Source: Streptomyces gobiensis (lineage in GTDB: Bacteria > Actinomycetota > Actinomycetes > Streptomycetales > Streptomycetaceae). From it: 64,000 bases of DNA. The stretch covers positions 5,144,501 to 5,208,500 of the forward strand of contig NZ_CP086120.1 of the NCBI RefSeq assembly GCF_021216675.1, written 5' to 3'. Of the stretch, positions 17,951 to 25,184 are shown piece by piece. Numbering within the stretch: position 1 is the first letter of the stretch; each line of letters begins with the position of its first letter. The notes below the pieces were generated by a model. That model did no database searches and was not told the origin of the DNA. It was given only the letters and a program-made list of their open reading frames with translations. The translations under genes were made by a program, and so were the position numbers.

Positions 17951-19936
17951 TCATGGCGCCAGCTTTCGTCCCACCCAGTCCGCGACCGCCACCGGATCGG
18001 CTGGCTCCGTGTCTCCTATGGCCCCGTGCACATCGCGAACCAGCTCCGGACAGCGCAGCAGGGCCTGTGCCGCCGCCGGGTGTCCCCCCAGCAGCTCCAG
18101 CGCCAGACGAAGGCCGGCCCAGGCACCTGCGGCGGAGCGCAACACGGGACTGTCGGAGGCCGTCGGCGCGTCGCATGCGCTGTCGTGTGCGCTGGTGATC
18201 TCCGCCTGGTAGAGCCGCAGCGCGGCGGCAGCGTCACCAGTGAGCAGGAAGAGATCGGCCGGTCGGGCGCCCCGGATGACGGCCGCCATCCCGCCTGGTG
18301 TGTCGGGAAGCCCCTTGAGCAGCGGGTCCATCAGTCGCGTCCGCAGGAGTACGGCCCGGGAGTCCAGGTTCCACGCATTCGGGTCCGGCGCCAGGCGTGG
18401 CGCCGGACAAGGGCGCGGCGGCGGGGACGGGACCGGCGTCTCGTCCGCGAGGGTGCGCCTCTTCCAGCCGCGTACCAGCCAGGCCACCATCGCGGAATCC
18501 GGCACCAGGTGGTGCAACCGCCAGCCAACGGCATGGTCGTCGGCTGCCTGCTCGGCGTCGGCGAGGATACGCGGCGGGACGGGGGCATCCTGCCAGCGCC
18601 CGACCGTCTCCAGCAGCTGTTCGACCACTCGGCGTCCCAGCGGTGTCAGCTCGGCGTCTTCACGCAGCGGTGGAAGAACGCGCAGAAGCTGGTGCCGACG
18701 CAGCGCGAACTCGAACTGAGCCAGCATCATCGTCCCCTCTTCCGCCAGGGAACGGCGCAGGATACTGCCGTACCAGAACCGGGCCACTCCGGTGAACGCG
18801 TACACCCCCTGCAACATCCCGCGCAGCGGTCGAGGATCGTCGCGCCACGGGGCGTACAGCCGGTTCTCGTTCTCCTCGCTGTGCAGCGAGTACATATGCG
18901 TCAGCGCACTGAGCTTGCTGTGCTGGATCTCATGAGTGAGCGCCGCCGCGAACTGCGCGGTGTCGGCCTGCCGCGGAACAACCGGCCCTGGGGAGTTCGC
19001 TCCTCGGGTGGCTGGTCCCGAGGCGGCCAGACCCCCTATGCCATCCCCTGAGGTGGCGCTGTGCCAGCGAAAGGGCTCCTGGGTGAAGAGCGGCTCGATA
19101 GTGCGCAGGCATGCGGTGACGTCCTCCGCCGCCTGCGGATCGGCGCTCGCCAGCAGGGCTGAGGCTTCTCGCAGGAGCCCCGCCCAGCCGTCGACGGCCT
19201 CGTCGGACAGCGCTTCGGGAAGAGCGTCAACGGGCTCCACGGGAAAGATGCGGTAACGGCTCAGGTCGTCGAGAAACACCTCCTGCGTGCCCTCCGGAAA
19301 CTCAGGGGAGATCCGGTGCGGCACACGCCATGTGCTGGTGGTCCGCCCCGGTGGATCGGGGACACGGACTTCCGTGGCTCCAGGGTGAATGGTGAGCGTC
19401 CCCTCGCAGAAGCTCACTTCAACCGCTGCCCATTGGGGAAGGCCGGGGAGCGTGGCACAGCCGAGAGAGGGAAGCCAGACCGTGCCCTTACGGGCCGGTA
19501 CGCGAAGCGAGAGGCTGACACCGGTACGGATGGCACAGGCCGCGGCAATCGCGTGCAGTTGGCCCAAGTCCACCCACAACGGCGGCTGACCGCCGCTCGG
19601 CTCCGGTGAGTCCCGTAGCCGGCGCAGAGTGCGAGCCAGCCACAGGCCCGTCTCCGGCAGCAGCAGAACGCCATCTGTCACCACGCTGCTCTGTTTCTCC
19701 GCAGCGACGAGTAACTCCCAGGCCTCGTCGACACGCAGCAGTGGTCCGGTGAATTCGGGCTGGTCGGCAGCCATCTTCATCAGGATGTCGAACAGCAGCA
19801 ACCGGTAGCTGCGCTCCCCGTCCCACAGATGAGCGACAGCAGCCGCGCCACCTCCACCACCGGCCAGCGCGTCGAAATGACGGGGCGGCAGCCCATGCCG
19901 TGGAACGCGCGTCACAGGATGCGGCTCACGCTGCAC
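17951..19936 (-). CDS. alpha-KG HExxH-type peptide beta-hydroxylase family protein
   Basis: 661 residues. Family signatures are RHGLPPRHFDALAGGGG at the N-terminus and HEIQHSKLSALTHMYSLH at 335-352, giving the HExxH metal site, followed by YAPWRDDPRPLRGMLQGVYAF. The family is best known downstream of FxsB radical SAM enzymes and as fusions to them, where it beta-hydroxylates ribosomal peptides with iron and 2-oxoglutarate. Here it stands alone, converging on the FxsT-like gene. It follows a 55-codon precursor-like gene and a nucleosidase on the same strand, so those three probably form an operon. The likely substrate is the 55-residue peptide (inference). Confidence 0.8.
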   Translation of the reverse strand: MQREPHPVTRVPRHGLPPRHFDALAGGGGGAAAVAHLWDGERSYRLLLFDILMKMAADQPEFTGPLLRVDEAWELLVAAEKQSSVVTDGVLLLPETGLWLARTLRRLRDSPEPSGGQPPLWVDLGQLHAIAAACAIRTGVSLSLRVPARKGTVWLPSLGCATLPGLPQWAAVEVSFCEGTLTIHPGATEVRVPDPPGRTTSTWRVPHRISPEFPEGTQEVFLDDLSRYRIFPVEPVDALPEALSDEAVDGWAGLLREASALLASADPQAAEDVTACLRTIEPLFTQEPFRWHSATSGDGIGGLAASGPATRGANSPGPVVPRQADTAQFAAALTHEIQHSKLSALTHMYSLHSEENENRLYAPWRDDPRPLRGMLQGVYAFTGVARFWYGSILRRSLAEEGTMMLAQFEFALRRHQLLRVLPPLREDAELTPLGRRVVEQLLETVGRWQDAPVPPRILADAEQAADDHAVGWRLHHLVPDSAMVAWLVRGWKRRTLADETPVPSPPPRPCPAPRLAPDPNAWNLDSRAVLLRTRLMDPLLKGLPDTPGGMAAVIRGARPADLFLLTGDAAAALRLYQAEITSAHDSACDAPTASDSPVLRSAAGAWAGLRLALELLGGHPAAAQALLRCPELVRDVHGAIGDTEPADPVAVADWVGRKLAP

Positions 19937-19972
19937 GGGCGTCTCCTCCCTGGCACAGCTCGAAAGCCGTCA

Positions 19973-20040
19973 AGCGGTTCAGCTCCGCAAGCCGTTCAGC
20001 TCCGCAAGCGGTTCAGCTCCGCAAGCGGTTCAGCTCCGCG
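19973..20040. repeat. Four tandem 17-bp repeats between peptide and HExxH genes
   Basis: AGCGGTTCAGCTCCGCA occurs four times head to tail (19973, 19990, 20007, 20024), the second and fourth copies with one change each. The last copy overlaps the stop codon of the 55-codon gene (20030-20032). Each unit contains interrupted dyad symmetry (GCGG/CCGC arms around AGCT), so the transcript could fold into a row of small hairpins. This may tune expression of the HExxH gene relative to the peptide. Confidence 0.85.
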
Positions 20041-20197
20041 AGTTGTCCGCGAGGGGGGAAGCCGGGTGACCGAGGATTCGTAGGATTCGCTGCTCGAACT
20101 CGTCTCGCCTGCATCCGCGGTGCGTACGAAGGTCCTCTAACGTGACGTCTGTCAGGTCGAGGAGCTCTGACTCAATGACGGTACCGGCCTGTTCCAT
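20030..20197 (-). CDS. 55-residue precursor-like peptide (candidate RiPP, FxsA-related)
   Basis: Starts at ATG 20197 with GGGAGG nine bases upstream and ends at TGA 20030. The N-terminal part, ESELLDLTDVTLEDLR (residues 9-24), follows the S-x-L-x-D-L-x-x-V-x-L-x-x-L pattern of FxSxx-COOH leader regions, and FEQRILRIL (34-42) matches their ALRRVL-like helix. The C-terminus reads LADNSRS rather than F-x-S-x-x. It contains one TTA codon. It lies between the nucleosidase and the HExxH gene on the same strand, 93 bp before the latter. I infer that it is the HExxH enzyme's substrate; it is too short for routine gene callers. Confidence 0.62.
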   Translation of the reverse strand: MEQAGTVIESELLDLTDVTLEDLRTHRGCRRDEFEQRILRILGHPASPLADNSRS

Positions 20198-20219
20198 TCT
20201 GGCGCACCCTCCCGGCTCC

Positions 20220-20278
20220 GGACCGCAGCCGGTCCGTTCATCTTATGATGCCGTAGTGTTCCGGGGCTCGAAACCCCG
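20220..20278 (-). promoter_or_regulatory. Two hairpins ahead of the 55-codon gene
   Basis: Between the nucleosidase stop and the peptide start lie a 5-bp stem with 7-base loop (20262-20278, CGGGG/CCCCG) and a 6-bp stem (20220-20235, GGACCG/CGGTCC). On the minus-strand transcript these could attenuate read-through from the nucleosidase or stabilise the peptide message. There is no T-run, so a classical terminator is not supported. Confidence 0.35.
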
Positions 20279-20289
20279 TGTCTCGGACA

Positions 20290-21444
20290 TCATCTCCGCT
20301 GGCCTGGGGCTTCGTTGTCTGGGCGAAAGCCCGGCATATCCGCCAGTACGGCTTCGAGTTCGTGCAGTGCCCGCGTGCCCGAATCCACCATGCTGACGGC
20401 TTCCCATAGCCGGGTGAGGCCATGGGGAAAAGCGAGACAGGTGTCGATCACTCCCAGCAGATCGACACGGGTGATCTGCGACCGTGGCACACTGCTGGCG
20501 ATCTCTGTGGGCAGCTGCCCCAGCACCGCGCCGCGCGTGGCCGGGTCCGCCATCGTCGGTACCGCTTCCAGCGCCAGCACCAGCCGCTTCCGCTGGTCGA
20601 GCCCTGTCGCCGTGGAGCGCTGCGCACTCCGGTCCTCTCTCTGCCCGTCTCGGGGCGGCGAAGCGGGCCGGCTCACGCCCTCGGAGGCAAGGGCGGCGAT
20701 GAGGGCGCAGGCGAACGCGGCGGCGTGGCTGGCGGCGGTGCGTTGGGATCCATGCGCGTCCGCTGCCTGTTTGCCTTCGTCGGCTCTGTCGCTGACGCCA
20801 CGGATGGTCAGGACAGGCAGCGAGCCGAGATGCCCGGCCTGCGCGACACCGGCGCTCTCCATTTCGATGATCGCAGCGTCGTTGTAGTGGCGGTACAGCT
20901 GCTGAGCCAGTGACGAACCGCGTGAGTTGAGCACGACCTCGCCTGCGGCGGCGGGTTTGAAATGGACCGTAGGCGGACTGGCCTGACCCTCCTCAGGCAG
21001 CCGATGGAGCCACGCGCCGCTGTTGTCGACGTACCGGCCGAGCTGTTCGAGATGGTGAGAGGCGTCCCAGGACCGTGGGCGCGCCAGCAGCCGATCAGCC
21101 TCTGCCTTGCCCCCCTGGTATGCGTGCACTCGGGTGGGGACGACGACATCGCCCAGTTCGATGTCGTCCTTGAGCGCACCCGCCACACCCACGAACAGCA
21201 GGGCCTGTGGCCGAAACAAGGTGTTCGCCCGCTCGGTGAGTGTGGCGGCGGCATGGTTTCCCTCGCCGATCACGGCCACCGCAATCCGCAGTGACACGCC
21301 GGGGAGCTCCCCGACTTCGAAGACGGTCCCGGCGGGGTGCCGCTGCACCCGCACATCGGCCAAGTGATCTCGTACCGCCTGGTACTCCACATTCAGCGCG
21401 GTCAGAATCACCACCGGCCGGGCACGGTCATTCGGCTCGCTCAC
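20290..21444 (-). CDS. MTA/SAH-nucleosidase-like effector fused to EAD2-like domain
   Basis: 384 residues, GTG start with AAGGGG upstream. Residues 1-245 are a purine nucleosidase/phosphorylase fold: VVILTALNVEYQAVRDHL, LLFVGVAGALKDDIELGDVV, and the catalytic IIEMESAG...VLTIRGVSDRAD segment. A charged linker follows (about 250-285). Residues 290-384 form a helical effector-associated module: LVLALEAVPTMADPATRG, DLLGVIDTCLAFPHGLTRL, EAVLADMPGF. The same layout occurs at the N-terminus of the VMAP protein 8 kb away. Inferred role: a nucleotide- or nucleoside-cleaving effector recruited by EAD-EAD contact. It is the first gene of the minus-strand operon with the peptide and HExxH genes. Confidence 0.8.
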   Translation of the reverse strand: MSEPNDRARPVVILTALNVEYQAVRDHLADVRVQRHPAGTVFEVGELPGVSLRIAVAVIGEGNHAAATLTERANTLFRPQALLFVGVAGALKDDIELGDVVVPTRVHAYQGGKAEADRLLARPRSWDASHHLEQLGRYVDNSGAWLHRLPEEGQASPPTVHFKPAAAGEVVLNSRGSSLAQQLYRHYNDAAIIEMESAGVAQAGHLGSLPVLTIRGVSDRADEGKQAADAHGSQRTAASHAAAFACALIAALASEGVSRPASPPRDGQREDRSAQRSTATGLDQRKRLVLALEAVPTMADPATRGAVLGQLPTEIASSVPRSQITRVDLLGVIDTCLAFPHGLTRLWEAVSMVDSGTRALHELEAVLADMPGFRPDNEAPGQRR

Positions 21445-21541
21445 TCCAACCCCTTGGCATCCGCGACGCGCTCCAGCTGGGCGCTAACGACACCAGCGCC
21501 GGAGTATTGTCCCACTCACTGACGGCGCCCGACCCGGTACG

Positions 21542-21618
21542 AACCCGGGTTCTCGCCCAAGGCCGCCCAGGGCCCAGCACACAGGGGCCCAGGGCGGCTG
21601 TTACGAGAAACCCGGGTT
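21542..21618 (-). terminator. Nested stem-loop downstream of the desaturase gene
   Basis: An outer inverted repeat (AACCCGGGTTCTCG at 21542-21555 against CGAGAAACCCGGGTT at 21604-21618) encloses an inner 14-bp stem with one mismatch (21562-21575 against 21585-21598). It begins 11 bp after the desaturase stop on the minus strand and probably terminates that transcript before the nucleosidase gene. Confidence 0.75.
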
Positions 21619-21628
21619 GCTCACACCG

Positions 21629-22603
21629 TCAGGCGTTCGCCTGGCGGGCCTCCTTACGGGCGCGACGGGCGGCGAGGCGCTCGTCGAACTTGCTCGCCTC
21701 GCTGTCCAGCCCACCCATAAACAGCCCCAGCTCCTCCTGCGCCTTCAGACCGTCCGGCCCGAGGCCGCCGATCTCCAGCACCTTGAGGAAGCGCAGCACC
21801 GGCTGAATCACATCGTCGTGGTGAATGCGCAGGTTGTAGATGCCACCGATCGCCATCTGGGCGGCCGCCCGCTCGAAGCCCGGCATGCCATGGCCGGGCA
21901 TACGGAAGTTCACGACGACGTCCCGCACGGCCTCCATCGTCTGGTCCGGCGCCAGCTCAAAAGCGGCCCCCAGCAGATTGCGGTAGAAGACCATATGCAG
22001 GTTCTCATCGGTCGCGATCCGGGCCAGCATCCGGTCGCAGACCGGGTCACCGGACTGATGGCCGGTATTGCGGTGCGAGATCCGGGTGGCCAGCTCCTGG
22101 AAGGCCACATAGGCGACCGAGTGCAGCATGGAGTGGCGGTTGTCGGACTCGAAGCCCTCCGACATATGCGCCATCCGGAAGTTTTCCAGCTGCACCGGGT
22201 CGACTGCGCGCGAGGTCAGCAGATAGTCCCGCATCACGATGCCGTGACGGCCCTCCTCGGCGGTCCAGCGATGCACCCAGGTGCCCCAGGCGCCATCCCG
22301 GCCGAAGAGAGTGGCGATCTCATGGTGGTAGCTGGGCAGGTTGTCCTCGGTGAGGAGGTTGACCACCAGGGCGATCCGGCCGATATCGGTGACCTTGGAC
22401 TGCTCGACCGCCCAGGGCTCCCCGCCCAGCGGCCCGTCGAAGTTCCGGCCGTCACTCCACGGCACGTACTCATGCGGCATCCAGTCCTTGGCGACCTGCA
22501 GATGCCGGTTGAGCTCCTTCTCGACGACTTCCTCCAGGGCGTAGAGCAGCCGCGCGTCGGTCCACTCGTCCGGTCCGAGTTGGTGGGCGGTGGTGAGGGT
22601 CAC
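21629..22603 (-). CDS. Acyl-[acyl-carrier-protein] desaturase
   Basis: 324 residues, GTG start with AGGAG at good spacing. This is a soluble diiron desaturase of the plant stearoyl-ACP/mycobacterial DesA type, introducing a cis double bond into acyl-ACP. Ligand motifs are LLTEDNLP with Glu86, HHE near 93-95, EEGRH (116-120), and DENLH (199-203). The length is normal for the family. It is monocistronic, with a conspicuous palindromic operator region upstream and a nested stem-loop terminator downstream. It would adjust membrane fatty-acid unsaturation. Confidence 0.92.
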   Translation of the reverse strand: MTLTTAHQLGPDEWTDARLLYALEEVVEKELNRHLQVAKDWMPHEYVPWSDGRNFDGPLGGEPWAVEQSKVTDIGRIALVVNLLTEDNLPSYHHEIATLFGRDGAWGTWVHRWTAEEGRHGIVMRDYLLTSRAVDPVQLENFRMAHMSEGFESDNRHSMLHSVAYVAFQELATRISHRNTGHQSGDPVCDRMLARIATDENLHMVFYRNLLGAAFELAPDQTMEAVRDVVVNFRMPGHGMPGFERAAAQMAIGGIYNLRIHHDDVIQPVLRFLKVLEIGGLGPDGLKAQEELGLFMGGLDSEASKFDERLAARRARKEARQANA

Positions 22604-22634
22604 AAATGCTCCTGGCTACAAGACGACGGACACA

Positions 22635-22668
22635 CCTACGGCGCCGTAGGTTACGAAACCGTAGGTTA
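22635..22668. promoter_or_regulatory. Palindromic operator upstream of the desaturase
   Basis: CCTACGGCGCCGTAGG (22635-22650) is a perfect 16-bp palindrome 32 bp upstream of the start codon. Its right arm extends as CCGTAGGTTA, repeated directly at 22659-22668 (14-bp period). This arrangement suggests binding of a TetR-type lipid regulator, possibly as two dimers; no such regulator gene is adjacent. Confidence 0.65.
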
Positions 22669-22680
22669 TGGATTACCCGA

Positions 22681-23114
22681 ATGGCAAGGGCGGTCTCGCA
22701 GGGCGGCGGAATAGCCACCCTGTGTGATGACACACAAATGTACGCACGTGAGACCCCTGAGTCGCCAGCCCAAGCCCTCACTATGCGTAGCCGACCACGA
22801 ACTCCTGTATCCCCAACCGGCCTTGGCGCCTACCAGCCTGCCAGGGTCGTTCCTGGAGATCGCGCCTGCTGTGAATCGCTGTCCCAAATGTGCGTAAAGA
22901 CGGGAGCCATTGAGGTGATCGAAGAAGTGTACGAGTTCCAGTGGGTGCGCGGTACGGGGTGGACACAGCAGCACCCGGGCCGCCGGCACACATCTCGCCA
23001 GCCCGCACCCAGGCGATCACTACTACGGCTCCATCACCGCGCGGCCACTGACCGCCGACCCAATCCCACGTCACAAACCACCCCTACTCCCGCGCCGACG
23101 TAGGTAGGGCCGGG
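22681..23114. other. No convincing gene
   Basis: Open frames here on both strands lack ribosome-binding sites and have Arg/Pro-rich, low-complexity translations, so none is called. A small inverted repeat TGTGTG/CACACA lies at 22721-22736. This gap marks the junction between the desaturase and the accessory region that follows. No tRNA or integrase is visible. Confidence 0.5.
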
Positions 23115-23567
23115 TCAGGCGTGCTCGTGCCAGACGTCCAGTACGTCCCGTACGGCGCTGGAGGCCTTCCTCTGCCCGTCGCGGTCGGCCCACAGGTGTG
23201 CATCGTGCTCAGTGAGCGTGACCGTCTCCCCGGCCACAACGGCAGCGAAGTTGAACTGACGGGTGTTCTTACCGCTCTTGGAGAGGTAGTCGAAGTGGCC
23301 CAGGTAGGCGCCGACAGCGGTGACGCTCAGTCCGGTCTCCTCCTCCACCTCCCGGCACAGGGCATGGATCAGAGTCTCGCCTGCGTCGACACCACCGGAG
23401 GGAAGCTCCCACAGCCCGCCCATGTAATCGCTCGCCGTCCGATGCAGCAGCAGCACATTGCCGTCCGCGTTGGGGATTACGGCGCCGACGACGGTCTTGT
23501 TGATGCCCTCACGGGCTGCGGCCTCGGTGAGCTCGGTGAGCAGGGCGGTCTCGACGGGAGCGATCAT
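23115..23567 (-). CDS. Nudix hydrolase
   Basis: 150 residues from ATG 23567, which overlaps the upstream gene's stop (ATGA). The Nudix box is complete: GGVDAGET, then seven residues, then REVEEETG (about residues 57-79), with the preceding LWELPSGG strand. It hydrolyses a nucleoside diphosphate linked to another moiety; the substrate is unknown. It lies downstream of the RiPP methyltransferase in the same direction and is separated from it by about 450 bp that include a small gene. Confidence 0.88.
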   Translation of the reverse strand: MIAPVETALLTELTEAAAREGINKTVVGAVIPNADGNVLLLHRTASDYMGGLWELPSGGVDAGETLIHALCREVEEETGLSVTAVGAYLGHFDYLSKSGKNTRQFNFAAVVAGETVTLTEHDAHLWADRDGQRKASSAVRDVLDVWHEHA

Positions 23568-23794
23568 TCGAGCATCAGGTCCTTGTGGTGGGTGGCGACC
23601 TTGACCAGGGCCGTGACGTAGGCGTCGGCGAGAGGGATGTCCGCCTCGCGATGCCACACCGGGAGCTTCAACGTCGTGCCGCGCACCTGCTCGGCGACCG
23701 GTAAGTCTCCCTCAACAGGCCCCTGGTGGTCAGGGTAGCCGGACAGCAGGGATCCCAGGTGCTGGAACAGCGCATCCTCACTCAAGCGTGCCAC
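23564..23794 (-). CDS. Small hypothetical protein coupled to the Nudix gene
   Basis: 76 residues from GTG 23794 (VARLSEDALFQHLG). The C-terminal stretch KLPVWHREADIPLADAYVTA followed by LVKVATHHKDLMLE has balanced composition and looks genuinely coding, unlike the noise nearby. Its stop overlaps the Nudix start. The GTG lies within the end of another short frame (ATG 23916 to TGA 23782, 44 codons, ending RRIREVLRSLGWHA) that may be a coupled leader or a gene remnant. I do not recognise a family. Confidence 0.4.
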   Translation of the reverse strand: MARLSEDALFQHLGSLLSGYPDHQGPVEGDLPVAEQVRGTTLKLPVWHREADIPLADAYVTALVKVATHHKDLMLE

Positions 23795-24017
23795 CCCAGG
23801 GAGCGAAGTACTTCCCTGATACGGCGCGTTACACCGGCGAGGCCACACCCGACCGTGGCCTTCGCGGCGCAGTGCTCGAGGAATCCATCGTCCATAAGCC
23901 GCAGTGCCGTTGACATAGCCGTTGGATCAGGTCGCGACCTGCGGAAACGTACGGCAGAGATCGCAAAAACGGCGTATGCCAACGGCACTGCCGTGACCAT
24001 TCGTTGTACCCGCCCTG

Positions 24018-25184
24018 CTACGTGGCGGTGAGCGCGTGGCGGGGGTGGTCGAGCCAGAGGTGTTGTCCTTCTGGCGTGACGGTGATGCCGAACCGCGACC
24101 GGTCGGGCTGTCCCCACCCCACCCACCGCAGATAGGCGTCTGACACCTCCTCCCATAGGTTGCGCTGGCCGTACCAGGTGACGCGGTAATCGGACTGTCC
24201 GGGTACGTAGTCGGCCGCTGCCCATGCTCCTTCTTCCCGTCCGGCCTCGACGAGCAGCAGTGACAAGGCCCCGGATGCGTCGCTGGCCGGGGCCGGAATC
24301 CTGGCGACGCCGCGTGCGAGTGCGCCGATCATCAGGTCTGCCGCGTATGAGCCTCCAGAGAGGGCTCGCGGATCGAGCCGCGTGGTGGTCTCGTGGGCGT
24401 CGTCGGTGTGATGGGGCGCCCACCTTGCCGTGCGGCGTTGGGAGCGGAGCATCATGTACGAGGCGAACGAGGGGAACCGTCCCACGGCACATCCGCTGCC
24501 GTCGGCCACCAGACGGGCGAGCTGCCCGGAGCCGTAGACCGGTGCCCACGGGGCGACGATCAGCCCTCCGGGCCGCGTCTGCGCCACCCACTCATAGGGG
24601 AACGTCTCCACGGCGCAGGTGACGTGGACGCGATCGTACGGGGCACCATCCGGCCATCCGGCAGCCCCGTCGCCGACGAGTAGGCGCGGGACGTACCCGG
24701 CAGCGGCCACGTTCTTGACCGCCTGGGCGGCGACCTGTTCGTCCACTTCGATGGAGACAACACCCCGGTCCCCGACCCGGTGGGCCAGCAGCGAGGCCGT
24801 CCACCCCGTGCCGGTGCCGATCTCCAGCACCCGGTGATGGTTGTACACGTCAAGGAGGTCAAGAGTAGTGAAGACGATGCCGGGCGCCGAACAGGAACAG
24901 GTCGGCGCCCCCTTCCCGCTCCGGACGTCCCCGGCTCCATCGTCAAACTGCGTAACGATGGAGGTGTCCGCGTAGACGGCATCCCACCACCGGGCGGGGT
25001 CCTGGCAGCGGTCGATGGCGTATCCGGGCTCGGGACCATCGGGAACCGCCCACGCCACGTCGGGCACGAACAACTGACGTGGGGTGGCGTCGTAGGCGGC
25101 CCGCCACGGTTCGGCGAGTCGGCCGCTAGCGGCGAGGGCGTCAGCAAGCGCCTGCGCCCGCCCCTGGCTCATCATGTCGGTCAC
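24018..25184 (-). CDS. PIMT-like methyltransferase of a graspetide cluster
   Basis: 388 residues; GTG 25184 overlaps the ATP-grasp stop (GTGA) and has AAGGAGG seven bases upstream. The N-terminal helix region (ALADALAASGRLAEPWRAAY) and PRQLFVPDVAW, the CSAPGIV substrate loop and the SAM motif VLEIGTGTGWTASLLA (about 120-135) place it with protein-L-isoaspartate O-methyltransferase homologues. A 170-residue C-terminal extension is typical of RiPP-associated members. Such enzymes methylate an Asp of the ATP-grasp-modified precursor and thereby form an aspartimide (imiditides such as fuscimiditide). Third gene after precursor and ATP-grasp. Confidence 0.87.
   Translation of the reverse strand: MTDMMSQGRAQALADALAASGRLAEPWRAAYDATPRQLFVPDVAWAVPDGPEPGYAIDRCQDPARWWDAVYADTSIVTQFDDGAGDVRSGKGAPTCSCSAPGIVFTTLDLLDVYNHHRVLEIGTGTGWTASLLAHRVGDRGVVSIEVDEQVAAQAVKNVAAAGYVPRLLVGDGAAGWPDGAPYDRVHVTCAVETFPYEWVAQTRPGGLIVAPWAPVYGSGQLARLVADGSGCAVGRFPSFASYMMLRSQRRTARWAPHHTDDAHETTTRLDPRALSGGSYAADLMIGALARGVARIPAPASDASGALSLLLVEAGREEGAWAAADYVPGQSDYRVTWYGQRNLWEEVSDAYLRWVGWGQPDRSRFGITVTPEGQHLWLDHPRHALTAT

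Noticed and set aside
19973..20040. Could the 17-bp tandem units be a CRISPR array?
   Set aside because: The units are contiguous with no spacers and are too short; no cas genes are near.
20262..20278. Hairpin CGGGG-CTCGAAA-CCCCG resembling a tRNA T-arm
   Set aside because: The loop has one base too many against TTCGANN in the minus-strand reading, and no acceptor, D or anticodon arm can be drawn around it.
22606..23103. 165-codon plus-strand frame through the desaturase promoter
   Set aside because: It would run through the operator, and its translation is Arg/Thr-rich without any domain.
23782..24591. 269-codon minus-strand frame overlapping the RiPP methyltransferase
   Set aside because: Most of it is the out-of-frame shadow of the methyltransferase. 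Only its last 44 codons might be real, and these are mentioned with the small gene at 23564.
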